Positions 25,798-33,832 of a DNA stretch of 64,000 nt are shown here, piece by piece. The position numbers were made by a program, and so were the translations under genes. The DNA comes from Streptomyces griseoloalbus (lineage in GTDB: Bacteria; Actinomycetota; Actinomycetes; Streptomycetales; Streptomycetaceae). Below the pieces are notes generated by a model. It was not told where the DNA came from and did not search any database. It was given only the letters and a program-made list of their open reading frames with translations. Every line of letters begins with the position of its first letter. The stretch's first letter is position 1. The DNA is taken from the NCBI GenBank assembly GCA_014650015.1, contig BMUD01000015.1:124001-188000 (forward strand), in the 5' to 3' direction.

Positions 25798-27339
25798 GTG
25801 AGCAGCGGATCGGCCGTCAACGACCGGATCGTCGCCACCCTCGACGCCCTCACCCGTCGGCCACCGGAGCTGCCCTGGGGCGTGCGCGAGCTTGCCGAAA
25901 ACCTCGGCCTCAGCCGCAGCACGGTCCACCGGACCCTCCACGCGCTCACCGAGCGCGACCTGGCGACGCAGACAGTGAACGCCACCTACGTCTGCGGACC
26001 CCGGCTACGCGTCCTCGCGGACCGGCTCCACCGCTCGCACCCGCTGCTCGGCCAGGCCCGTCCACTGGCCGAGGAACTCGCCCGGGCCTGCGACGCCACC
26101 ATCCTGCTGTCCCTGTACGACCCCGTTCGCACGGAGGGCTTCGTCGCCCTGTCCGCGATTCCGGACGGTCCCGTCCGCTACCGGCTCGACCCCGGCGCCG
26201 TGATCCCCCTGCACGCCGGCGCGGCCGGCCGTGCCATGCTCGCCGAGCTGGGCCCCGACGTCCTCGCCCGCCTCGACCTGGTCGCGCACACGCCGGACAC
26301 CGTAACCGACGTCGCGGAACTGCAGCGTCTCCTGCACCAGGGACGCGAGGACGGTGTGACGATCAGTATCGGACAGCACGTCGCCCTGGCCGCCGGAGTC
26401 GCCGCCCCGTTCCAAGCGGCGGGTCTGCTGGGGGCGGTTTCCGCCACCCGCCCCCGGCACGAGACCCGTCACGCCGACCTTGCACGTTTCGCCCCCCTCG
26501 TCCGCGAGACCGCCCTCAAGGTCGGCAGCCTGACCGCACCAGCGCCCCGGTCAACGCCGGAACACGGCCGAGCGACCCCCACCAGCCCGAGTCCCACCGA
26601 AGACGGCGGTTCGGCCACTGCTCGGATTGAACGCTTGATCTCCGCGCTCACCGCTTCGGCGCCTCTGCCGTTGGGAGGGCGGGCGCTGGCTCGCGTACTG
26701 CGAGGCAACCCTGCGACCGCCGCCCGGCTCCTCGACACCGCACTCGCCACAGGGCTCGCCACCACCCACGGGGAGCACGCCGTGGCCGGGCCGCTGCTAC
26801 TGCGCTGGGCAGCCGCACTCGGGCCGCTCCACTCCATCACCCCGATCGTCTTCCCAACACTGCGGGACCTGGCACAGCAGACCGGGGAAACCATCGGTCT
26901 GGCCGAGTACGACCCGGCCACCCGGACGGCACGCATGACCGCCGTCGTACCAGGCAGCAAACCGATCCACTACGACCTGCCTACCGGATCGGATGTCCCT
27001 CTCGCCGCGGGCGCCGCGGGCAAAGCCATCCTCGCCTTCCTGCCCGACGACACCCTCTCCGACCTTCCGCTGGTCACATACACCGAGCGCACGCCACTGC
27101 ATCGCACCACGATCCAGAAGGACTTGGCCCAGGTACGCGACCGCGGCTGGGCCGTCGGAGACGGTGAACGCATCCCGGACGGCTACGGCATCGCCGTGCC
27201 GTACTTCGCCCAGCACACCGTGGTCGGCTCCATCACGGCCACCATCCCGCGCCACCGGGCCGATGAGATCGACGTCGACGCCGTAAGAACCCGACTCTCC
27301 GCCGCGGCCCTGTCGATCACACAGCTGCTGTCGGTGTAA
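25798..27339 (+). CDS. Double IclR-family regulator (two IclR units in one chain)
   Basis: A 513-residue protein, twice the usual IclR length. Unit 1 has a winged helix (about 8-70, LPWGVRELAENLGLSRSTVH) and an effector domain (about 75-240). After a Pro/Ser/Thr linker, unit 2 repeats the plan. It has a weaker helix-turn-helix (about 275-335, LPLGGRALARVLRGNPATAA) and a second effector domain (about 340-510, LPTGSDVPLAAGAAGKAILAFLP). The start GTG at 25798 is inferred from where homology begins; no strong ribosome site is visible and the frame is open to 25408. It is divergent from the transporter operon it likely controls. Confidence 0.85.
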   Translation: MSSGSAVNDRIVATLDALTRRPPELPWGVRELAENLGLSRSTVHRTLHALTERDLATQTVNATYVCGPRLRVLADRLHRSHPLLGQARPLAEELARACDATILLSLYDPVRTEGFVALSAIPDGPVRYRLDPGAVIPLHAGAAGRAMLAELGPDVLARLDLVAHTPDTVTDVAELQRLLHQGREDGVTISIGQHVALAAGVAAPFQAAGLLGAVSATRPRHETRHADLARFAPLVRETALKVGSLTAPAPRSTPEHGRATPTSPSPTEDGGSATARIERLISALTASAPLPLGGRALARVLRGNPATAARLLDTALATGLATTHGEHAVAGPLLLRWAAALGPLHSITPIVFPTLRDLAQQTGETIGLAEYDPATRTARMTAVVPGSKPIHYDLPTGSDVPLAAGAAGKAILAFLPDDTLSDLPLVTYTERTPLHRTTIQKDLAQVRDRGWAVGDGERIPDGYGIAVPYFAQHTVVGSITATIPRHRADEIDVDAVRTRLSAAALSITQLLSV

Positions 27340-27406
27340 CCGAGGTTCTGCCCGCCACAGGGAGGTGCGAGAAGCTTTCAGCCCACCCTGGTCATGTGTC
27401 GGGCCG

Positions 27407-28468
27407 TCAGGCAACCAAGGCGCATTGAGGACACAATGGTTCGGCCGAGGCCACTGATGTGCCCTCGGTGGCGGGCGGGTCGCCCCTGCCACCCGCGTCT
27501 GCGAAGGCATCGTCGATCGCCCTGCGGGTCCGGCTCTCGCTGGACGGCAGCAGGTGCGTGTACGTCCGGAGCGTGAAGCCGGGATCCGAGTGGCCGAGGT
27601 ACTCGGAGATCGCCTTGATGCTCTCCCCCGCGTCCAGGAGCACTGAGGCGTACGCGTGCCGGAGGGCGTGCATGCCGTCCTCCGGCGCCGCCTGGAGGTA
27701 CCTTGCTCCGCGCTCGCGGGGAGGGATCACGCCGGCGGCGACCAGGGCTCGCTTCCAAGCGCCCATGTTGAAAACGCTGCGGTTGTAGGCCCGGCCCTTC
27801 TCGTCGGCAAAGAGGAGTGGGAAGGACTTGGGCTCGCCGTCCGGCTTTGCCCAAGGGAGCGTGACCGTCGTCGGTGGGAACCGCCTCATACGGGCCTTGA
27901 GGGCAGTGGCCAGCTGAGCCGGCAGCGGCACTGATCGGATCCGGTTGCCCTTGGGCAGAGCGAAGACCGGCTTCGTGCCGACGAGCCGCACCTGCCGGTT
28001 GACGTGGATCCAGCCGCCCTTGAAGTCGATGTCCTCGACGGCGAAGCCGAAGACCTCCCCTTGGCGCAGGCCGCAGCCGAAGGCGAGCTTGCCGCCGGCC
28101 TGGAAGCGCTCGGGCAACCCGGCGATGACGGCACGCACACGCTCCACGGACCAAGGGACGATCTTCTTCTTGGTCGCGGTCGGCAGCTTGACCGACTTCG
28201 ACTTGCACGGGTTCTTCGGCAGCAGCCCGTCCTCCACGGCCATGCCCAGGATGCTGGAGAGGATGTCGAAGATACCCTCGATCGTCGACACCTCGAAGCC
28301 GCCGTCCTGCAGTGTGCGAATCCAGCCCTGAATGACCGAGGGCTTGTTCAAGGACCGCAGCTCACACAGGCCGAGGTGGGCGACGATGTGGTTGCGGACG
28401 GTGGCCTCGTAGCGGAGGGCCGTGGTCGGGCCGACCGAGTTCGCGTCGAGCCACTTCCCTGGATCTCG
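27407..28468 (-). pseudogene. 5'-truncated tyrosine site-specific integrase
   Basis: A phage-type tyrosine recombinase. The catalytic set is present: Arg in CGLRQGEV, H-x2-R in HALRHAYAS, His in LGHSDPG and Tyr in LRTYTHLL. The frame runs back to a TGA at 28469-28471 through KWLDANSVGPTTALRYEATV, the start of the core-binding domain, but offers no ATG or GTG start. The arm-binding N-terminus (roughly 60 residues expected) is missing. A TTG at 28351 could give a 314-residue product lacking part of the core-binding domain. I judge it a remnant that once mobilised the neighbouring cassette. Confidence 0.78.
27414..27465. repeat. Right copy of the integrase 3'-end repeat (possible attR)
   Basis: Matches 22247-22298 at about 41 of 52 positions. 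It lies inside the last codons of the integrase remnant. The copies are in the same orientation, 5,167 bp apart, and bracket the MFS/dehydrogenase/RraA/IclR cassette. Confidence 0.7.
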
Positions 28469-28542
28469 TCATACGCCGCCACCCCACCGGACGGCACTCG
28501 ACTGAACCGGTCAGTGCTCAGCGCCACACTCACGTCGAGAAC

Positions 28543-28893
28543 GTGCTGCGGCCCGCTCTGAACAGCGACACGGCCGATGCCTCGAAGGGCGCGGCACAAG
28601 CACGGCCTGAAGTTGTGGCGGAGGACATCGCGGACGTGGCGAACCCTCCGGCCGAAGTGGCGGAGGCGCGTCAGCCCCACAGCCCGATCAAGGGTCGGCA
28701 GCCCAGCGCTTCCACGCCAACGCTCCTGGTTCTCGGCCGCGCCGCTCCCCTGGGCCGCCAAGGACGTATCTCCCGCCGCCACGTCGAAGCGGCGATCCGA
28801 GCCCAGGGCCACCCCGTCGGCAAAGACCGCCTCACCGAGATCACACGCCGCCTGCAGGCCGAACTCGACCGTACGCCCGAGCGCGTCTCCTAG
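28543..28893 (+). pseudogene. Fragment with a plasmid-transfer-type winged-helix C-terminus
   Basis: The last 55 residues of this frame (GRISRRHVEAAIRAQGHPVG then KDRLTEITRRLQAELDR) look like the C-terminal helix-turn-helix of DUF2637/Spd-type proteins of Streptomyces integrative plasmids. The upstream half has poor codon bias and no recognisable domain, so only a 3' fragment seems real. It ends with TAG inside the CCTAGC target duplication of the adjacent IS481 element. With the truncated integrase it suggests a decayed integrative element. The family call is tentative. Confidence 0.4.
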
Positions 28894-28894
28894 C
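28889..28894. repeat. Left target-site duplication of the IS481 element
   Basis: CCTAGC, identical to 29965-29970 on the other side of the insertion. Confidence 0.85.
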
Positions 28895-29964
28895 TGTTCT
28901 GTCCCGGGAGGTTGTGGACGGTGACAGGGCTCACGGCTGATCGATCTTGAAATGGGTGAGGGCCTTCTGGCCTGGTGTGGATTGCGACATCTGCACCGGC
29001 GGCAGAAAGGCCCTCGTGCCCCACCGTAATGCACCCCTGACCGAGACCGGACGGCTGCGTCTGGCCCGCTGTGTGGTCGAGGACGGCTGGCCCCTGCGCC
29101 GGGTCGCGGAACGCTTCCAGGTCTCGCCGACCACGGCCCAGCGCTGGGCCGAACGCTACCGGCAGTTCGACGAGGCCGGCACGTCCGACCGTTCCTGCCG
29201 TCCGCACACCAGCCCGCGCCGCACCCCGACCCGCACCGAGCGCCGGATCATCAAGGTCCGCCTCCTGCGCCGCTGGGGCCCGGCCCGCATCGCCCACCTG
29301 CTGCACCTGGTGCCCTCGACCGTGCACCGGGTGCTGACCCGCTTCGGCCTGGCCCGCCTCACCCACCTGGACCGGGCCACCGGCCACGCCGTCCGCCGCT
29401 ACGAACGCGAGCGGCCCGGCGAGCTGGTGCACATCGACGTCAAAAAACTCGGCAACATCCCCGACGACGGCGGCCACAAGGCCCTGGGCCGGCAAGCGGG
29501 CCGCAGGAACCGCAAGAACGCCGGTTACAGCTACCTGCACACCGCCGTCGACGACCACTCCCGCCTCACCTACAGCGAGATCCTCTCCGACGAGAAGAAG
29601 GAGACCGCCACCGCCTTCTGGACCCGAGCCCAGGCGTTCTTCACCCAGGCCGGGATCACCGTCGAACGCGTCCTGACCGACAACGGCTCCTGCTACCGCT
29701 CACGCGACTGGCGCGACCTGCTCACCACGGCCGGGATCGCCCACAAACGCACCCGGCCCTACCGCCCGCAGACCAACGGCAAGGTCGAACGCTTCAACCG
29801 CACCCTGCTCGACGAATGGGCCTACGCCCGCCCCTACCGGTCAGAAGCCGAGCGCCGCGAAGCGTTCCCGCAGTGGCCGCACACCTTCAATCACCACCGC
29901 GGACACACCGCGCTCGCAGGCAAACCACCCGCCAGCCGCGTCCCCAACCTCACAGGGCAATACA
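28895..29964 (+). mobile_element. IS481-family insertion sequence, complete
   Basis: The element is 1,070 bp long, begins with TGT and ends with ACA. Its terminal inverted repeats of 26 bp agree at 20 positions (left TGTTCTGTCCCGGGAGGTTG, right read inward TGTATTGCCCTGTGAGGTTG). It is flanked by the perfect 6-bp duplication CCTAGC and carries one intact transposase gene. The intact duplication points to a recent simple insertion. Its landing point is exactly the CTAG shared by the stops of two convergent reading frames. Confidence 0.85.
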
Positions 29965-29969
29965 CCTAG
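29016..29969 (+). CDS. IS481-family transposase
   Basis: A 317-residue DDE transposase. An N-terminal helix-turn-helix (about 1-100, RRVAERFQVSPTTAQRWAERY) precedes an rve-type integrase core with the catalytic acids in VHIDVKKLG, LTDNGSCY and GKVERFNRTLLDEW. The GTG at 29016 is preferred because AGAAAGG lies just upstream. The frame is intact. Its final codon and TAG stop extend 5 bases past the inverted repeat into the CCTAGC target duplication, so the host site supplies the stop. Confidence 0.9.
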   Translation: MPHRNAPLTETGRLRLARCVVEDGWPLRRVAERFQVSPTTAQRWAERYRQFDEAGTSDRSCRPHTSPRRTPTRTERRIIKVRLLRRWGPARIAHLLHLVPSTVHRVLTRFGLARLTHLDRATGHAVRRYERERPGELVHIDVKKLGNIPDDGGHKALGRQAGRRNRKNAGYSYLHTAVDDHSRLTYSEILSDEKKETATAFWTRAQAFFTQAGITVERVLTDNGSCYRSRDWRDLLTTAGIAHKRTRPYRPQTNGKVERFNRTLLDEWAYARPYRSEAERREAFPQWPHTFNHHRGHTALAGKPPASRVPNLTGQYT

Positions 29970-29970
29970 C
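29965..29970. repeat. Right target-site duplication of the IS481 element
   Basis: CCTAGC, identical to 28889-28894. It supplies the transposase stop codon on the plus strand and the TAG stop of the minus-strand gene at 29966. Confidence 0.85.
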
Positions 29971-30340
29971 GCGCCAACGCACACAGCGCGCCACTGACGC
30001 CGGCGGCGCAGGCCAGTACGCCCGACGCCCAGGCGGCATGGCGTCTGAGCAGGGTGCCCCGCAACTGCTGGTACCGGGCCTCGTACTCCCGGCGCAGCTC
30101 GTCGGCGCGGTGCACTGTCGCGCTGAGCATCTGGCGGGACACGGCGATGCGGTGGCTGATGTAGTGACGCGTCAGTTCTTCCGCCTGCGCGGTGGTCAGC
30201 CAAGGGAGTGCGTCGCACAGGGTCTGCGCCTCCCGGCGCGCCGCGGCCCGGTGCGACCGTGCCAGCAGGAAGCCCTCCGCCTCGGCCGCGAGGGCCGAGG
30301 CGACGTCGGGGGAAGGGCGACGGGCGTGATGGCTCGTCAT
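29966..30340 (-). CDS. Small membrane-anchored protein co-translated with ctaD
   Basis: A 124-residue unknown protein. A charged, mostly helical N-terminal part (residues 1-98, rich in Ala/Arg/Glu, possible coiled coil around [19 protein letters not shown]) ends in one membrane helix (about 100-121). The ATG overlaps the ctaD stop as ATGA, so it is translated with that oxidase subunit and may assist or regulate it (inference). Its stop lies in the target duplication of the adjacent IS481 element. The insertion left this gene's coding intact. Confidence 0.75.
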   Translation of the reverse strand: MTSHHARRPSPDVASALAAEAEGFLLARSHRAAARREAQTLCDALPWLTTAQAEELTRHYISHRIAVSRQMLSATVHRADELRREYEARYQQLRGTLLRRHAAWASGVLACAAGVSGALCALAR

Positions 30341-32049
30341 GTCCGGTCGCTCCGCTGACCGCTGGGGTCCAAGACGTCGCGCTGCCCCATGTTCTCCGCC
30401 TGGTCGAGGCCGGCGATCGTGGGGTGATGCAGGTCGAAGGCGGGAGACTCCGACCGGACCCGGGGCAGGGTGACGAAGTTGTGGCGGGGCGGCGGGCAGG
30501 AGGTCGCCCATTCCAGCGAGCGTCCGTACCCCCAGGGGTCGTTGACCTCGATCCGCTCGCCGACCTTGGCGGTCTTCCAGACGTTGTAGAGGAAGGGCAG
30601 GGTGGACAGACCGAGGAGGAAGGCGCCGATGGAGGAGATGGCGTTGAGGGCGGTGAAGCCGTCGGCGGCGAGGTAGTCGGCGTAGCGGCGGGGCATGCCC
30701 TCGGCGCCGAGCCAGTGCTGGACCAGGAAGGTCGTGTGGAAGCCGACGAACAGTGTCCAGAAGTGAATCTTCTCCAGCCGGTGGTCGAGCATGGTGCCGG
30801 TCATCTTCGGCCACCAGAAGCTGAATCCGCCGAACATCGCGAACACGATCGTGCCGAAGAGCACGTAGTGGAAGTGCGCGACCACGAAGTAGCTGTCCGT
30901 GACGTGGAAGTCCACGGGCGGCGAGGCCAGGAGGACACCGGTCAGGCCGCCGAAGAGGAAGGTGACCAGGAAGCCGACCGCCCACAGCATCGGGGGCTCG
31001 AAGGAGATCGAACCCTTCCACATCGTGCCGATCCAGTTGAAGAACTTCACTCCGGTGGGGACGGCGATGAGGAAGCTCATGAAGGAGAAGAACGGCAGCA
31101 GCACGGCGCCGGTGGCGAACATGTGGTGCGCCCAGACGGTCGCGGACAGGCCGGTGATGGCGATGGTGGCGCCGACCAGGCCCATGTAGCCGAAGATCGG
31201 TTTGCGGGAGAAGACGGGGAGGATTTCGCTGATCACGCCGAAGAAGGGCAGGGCGAGGATGTAGACCTCGGGGTGGCCGAAGAACCAGAACAGGTGCTGC
31301 CACAGGATGGCTCCGCCGTTTTCCGGGTCGAAGACGTGCGCACCGAATTTCCGGTCCGCCTCCAGTGCGAACAGGGCGGCAGCCAGCACGGGGAAGGCGA
31401 GCAGCACGAGGACCGAGGTGAGCAGCACGTTCCAGGTGAAGATCGGCATCCGGAACATGGTCATGCCGGGAGCGCGCATGCAGATGATGGTGGTGATGAA
31501 GTTGACCGCGCCGAGGATGGTGCCGAATCCTGCCAGCGCGAGGCCCATGATCCACAGATCGCCGCCGACGTGGGTGGTGCGCTCGCCGCCGCTGAGCGGG
31601 GGATAAGCGGTCCAGCCGAAGTCGGCGGCGCCGTCCGGGGTGAGGAAGCTGGACATCACGATGAGGCCCCCGAGGGCGAACAGCCAGTACGACAGCATGT
31701 TCAGCCGGGGGAAGGCGACGTCCGGGGAGCCGATCTGCAACGGCATGATCGCGTTGGCGAATCCGGCGAACGTCGGCGTCGCGAACAGCAGCAGCATGAT
31801 CGTGCCGTGCATCGTGAACGACTGGTTGTACTGCTCGCTCGACAGCAGCTGGAGCCCCGGTCGCGCCAGCTCCGCCCGGACCGCCATCGCGAGCAGGCCG
31901 CCGATCAGGAAGAACCCGAACGACGTGATGAGGTACAGGTGGCCGATCTTCTTGTGATCGGTCGTGGTCAGCCAGGTGACCACCACGTGGCCCCGCCCCC
32001 GGCGCTCGGCCACAGGGACGGGAGCCACCGGCTCGGTGTGGGTCGCCAT
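30337..32049 (-). CDS. ctaD: Cytochrome c oxidase subunit I (solitary copy)
   Basis: A 570-residue heme-copper oxidase subunit I. Twelve membrane helices are visible. Copper and heme ligands appear in [14 protein letters not shown], in [14 protein letters not shown] with the HPEVY His-Tyr pair, in [10 protein letters not shown], and in [11 protein letters not shown]. The ATG at 32049 follows GAGGAA. No ctaC, ctaE or ctaF is nearby, so this is probably an accessory copy whose partners are encoded elsewhere. It overlaps a small membrane gene downstream. Two copper-responsive genes lie close by. Confidence 0.94.
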   Translation of the reverse strand: MATHTEPVAPVPVAERRGRGHVVVTWLTTTDHKKIGHLYLITSFGFFLIGGLLAMAVRAELARPGLQLLSSEQYNQSFTMHGTIMLLLFATPTFAGFANAIMPLQIGSPDVAFPRLNMLSYWLFALGGLIVMSSFLTPDGAADFGWTAYPPLSGGERTTHVGGDLWIMGLALAGFGTILGAVNFITTIICMRAPGMTMFRMPIFTWNVLLTSVLVLLAFPVLAAALFALEADRKFGAHVFDPENGGAILWQHLFWFFGHPEVYILALPFFGVISEILPVFSRKPIFGYMGLVGATIAITGLSATVWAHHMFATGAVLLPFFSFMSFLIAVPTGVKFFNWIGTMWKGSISFEPPMLWAVGFLVTFLFGGLTGVLLASPPVDFHVTDSYFVVAHFHYVLFGTIVFAMFGGFSFWWPKMTGTMLDHRLEKIHFWTLFVGFHTTFLVQHWLGAEGMPRRYADYLAADGFTALNAISSIGAFLLGLSTLPFLYNVWKTAKVGERIEVNDPWGYGRSLEWATSCPPPRHNFVTLPRVRSESPAFDLHHPTIAGLDQAENMGQRDVLDPSGQRSDRT

Positions 32050-32399
32050 CACGTTCCTCATTCGGCAGCGGCACACGAACGGCCGCGGACGCGGGTGGGC
32101 CCGCCCCTCCGGCCCCGTGTCGGGCAGTACGTAATCCAGCCCCGTGGAAAGTAGTCCCGCCGAGCGGCACCGCCCCCGCCCGAAGCGGTCTTCCCGGCCG
32201 AATGGCCGAAGGGGTTTCAGCCCTCCGAGTGATGTGCGAGGAGCTCCGCCCTTCTGGCCGGCCTCGACCTTCCGCCCGGGAGAGGACGTCGTGGTGCCGC
32301 AGTGCCCTGACGGCCCTCGGGGGACGGTTGGCCCTCACAGGCCGTGGGCAAGACGCGGAACCGAGCGGGCGCGGCAGCGGCCGCAGTCCGTCGACACGT
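32050..32399. other. Upstream region of ctaD without a gene
   Basis: About 350 bp with no reading frame of Streptomyces codon bias on either strand. It should hold the ctaD promoter. GGGACTACTTTCC (minus strand, near 32150) is half of a DosR-like dormancy box, too weak to call. Confidence 0.45.
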
Positions 32400-32837
32400 C
32401 TACTGACGGTCGCCGTGCCGTTCCGACAGCTTCAGCATCAGCAGCGAGATGCCGGCGAGCACCACCAGAACGACGCCCACGGCCACATCCATCACCTGCG
32501 TACCGTCGAACACCGCGGTTTTCTGCGTACTGAGCGCCCAGGGGGCGGCGATCATCCATGCGCCGGCCAACAACACGACCAGATCCGGCCACTTCCCGGG
32601 GTACCAGATGAACCGCGCTGCCGCGATCAGCAGCACGATCACTCCGACTCCCAGCTCATTCCGGTGGGCGTCCTTGGCCGTGTCGGGATATCCCGCGATC
32701 CATGGGGCGACGATGAGCAGCAGTGCGCTGACGATCATCAGCAGCCCGATGATCTGTTGCCTTTGTGCCCCCATCAACGACTGCTGCGAACGGACGCGCC
32801 TTGACTGGGCGGATTTCGCATCGTGCGCGGTTGTCAT
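32400..32837 (-). CDS. SPW repeat membrane protein
   Basis: A 145-residue protein with four membrane helices arranged as two repeats. Each repeat contains the helix-turn signature that gives the family its name: IVAPWIAGYP and IAAPWALS, with Ala replacing Ser. The GGAGG ribosome site is about 8 bases before the ATG at 32837. Function is unknown for the family. It stands between ctaD and the copper-linked DUF4396 gene and is divergent from the latter. Confidence 0.88.
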   Translation of the reverse strand: MTTAHDAKSAQSRRVRSQQSLMGAQRQQIIGLLMIVSALLLIVAPWIAGYPDTAKDAHRNELGVGVIVLLIAAARFIWYPGKWPDLVVLLAGAWMIAAPWALSTQKTAVFDGTQVMDVAVGVVLVVLAGISLLMLKLSERHGDRQ

Positions 32838-32994
32838 GTCGACGACCTCCGTCTGGCAGGGACGCTGCGCCCGCCCGGGTACCCAATCCCCGGGCCCGGC
32901 ACCGCGGGGCCGCCGGCTCCCGTCCGCTGGAGTGGGGGTGGGGCGCCGGTGGTACCCCACCCCGTGCCGGACTGGGCCGACTCCGACTTCCGGA

Positions 32995-33011
32995 ATACCC
33001 CCTGGGGGTAT
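32995..33011. promoter_or_regulatory. CsoR-type copper operator upstream of the DUF4396 gene
   Basis: ATACCCCCTGGGGGTAT is a 17-bp near-perfect palindrome, the G/C-tract type bound by the copper repressor CsoR (known consensus). It lies about 60 bp before the DUF4396 start, with a second such site before copA. No csoR gene is in the window. Confidence 0.8.
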
Positions 33012-33071
33012 ATGGTTCCCGTCGTGGGACCGCCGCGGGTCCTCGCGGGACGTCGAATGGGGATGAAGGCC

Positions 33072-33629
33072 ATGGACCACCACGCGCACCACTCCGGTAC
33101 CGCACACGGCCGCTCGGCCCCGGCGGGCGGTCGCGACCACAGCGACCACAGCGGTCACGGTGGGCACGGAGGGCGCCACGACAGTGACGCGCACGGCGCG
33201 TCCTGGGCGACGGCGATGAAGGCGACGCTGCACTGCCTCACCGGGTGCGCCATCGGCGAGATCCTCGGCATGGCCATCGGCACCGCCCTGCTGTGGGGCA
33301 ACGTGCCGACGATGATCCTCGCGATCGCCCTGGCCTTCGTCTTCGGCTACTCGTTCACCCTCTTCGCGGTGGTGCGCGCCGGGGTTCCCCTGAAGGCCGC
33401 GGTCAAGGTCGCGCTGGCCGCCGACACCGTCTCCATCGCGGTGATGGAACTGGTCGACAACGCCATCATCGCGCTGACGCCGGGAGCGATGGACGCGCAC
33501 CTGTCGGACGGGCTGTTCTGGTCGGCACTGCTCGGAGGCTTCGCCGTGGCGTTCGCGATCACCACGCCGGTCAACAAGTGGATGATCGGGCGGGGCAAGG
33601 GCCACGCCGTGGTCCACGCCTTTCACTGA
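33072..33629 (+). CDS. DUF4396 membrane protein with His-rich N-terminus
   Basis: A 185-residue protein. The first 42 residues hold 11 histidines (HHAHH, DHSDHSGHGGHGG), a likely soft metal-binding segment. Four membrane helices of the DUF4396 domain follow, beginning LHCLTGCAIGEILGMAIG with a conserved Cys pair. The start is uncertain: in-frame ATGs lie at 33057, 33063 and 33072, and 33072 best fits a nearby GAAGG. A CsoR-like operator at 32995-33011 predicts copper induction, so a copper-handling role is proposed. DUF4396 has no established function that I know. Confidence 0.85.
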   Translation: MDHHAHHSGTAHGRSAPAGGRDHSDHSGHGGHGGRHDSDAHGASWATAMKATLHCLTGCAIGEILGMAIGTALLWGNVPTMILAIALAFVFGYSFTLFAVVRAGVPLKAAVKVALAADTVSIAVMELVDNAIIALTPGAMDAHLSDGLFWSALLGGFAVAFAITTPVNKWMIGRGKGHAVVHAFH

Positions 33630-33702
33630 CCTCCACGGCAGGACACGGCGGGGTGGGCCCTTCGGCGGCCAAGCCCCCTCGCCGTACGCACCCCGACAAA
33701 CC

Positions 33703-33729
33703 TTGAATGATACCCCTAGGGGGTATAAA
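33703..33729 (+). promoter_or_regulatory. copA promoter overlapped by a CsoR-type operator
   Basis: A -35-like TTGAAT (33703-33708) and a -10-like TATAAA (33724-33729) are 15 bases apart. The 17-bp palindrome ATACCCCTAGGGGGTAT (33710-33726) fills the spacer, so a bound repressor would block polymerase. The match to CsoR sites and the copper ATPase downstream make copper de-repression likely. Confidence 0.8.
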
Positions 33730-33832
33730 GGGGACGCCGGACGGCCTGCGGGCGCCGACCCTTCCCCCTCCCTCCCCCCTCCCCCCTCCCCCCTCCCTCT
33801 TCCCTTTCTCCTGACCAGCCCGAGGAGCAGTG

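Noticed and set aside
32100-32200. Possible DosR (dormancy) box before ctaD
   Set aside because: Only one half (GGGACT) matches; the other half-site is degraded and the match is no better than chance.
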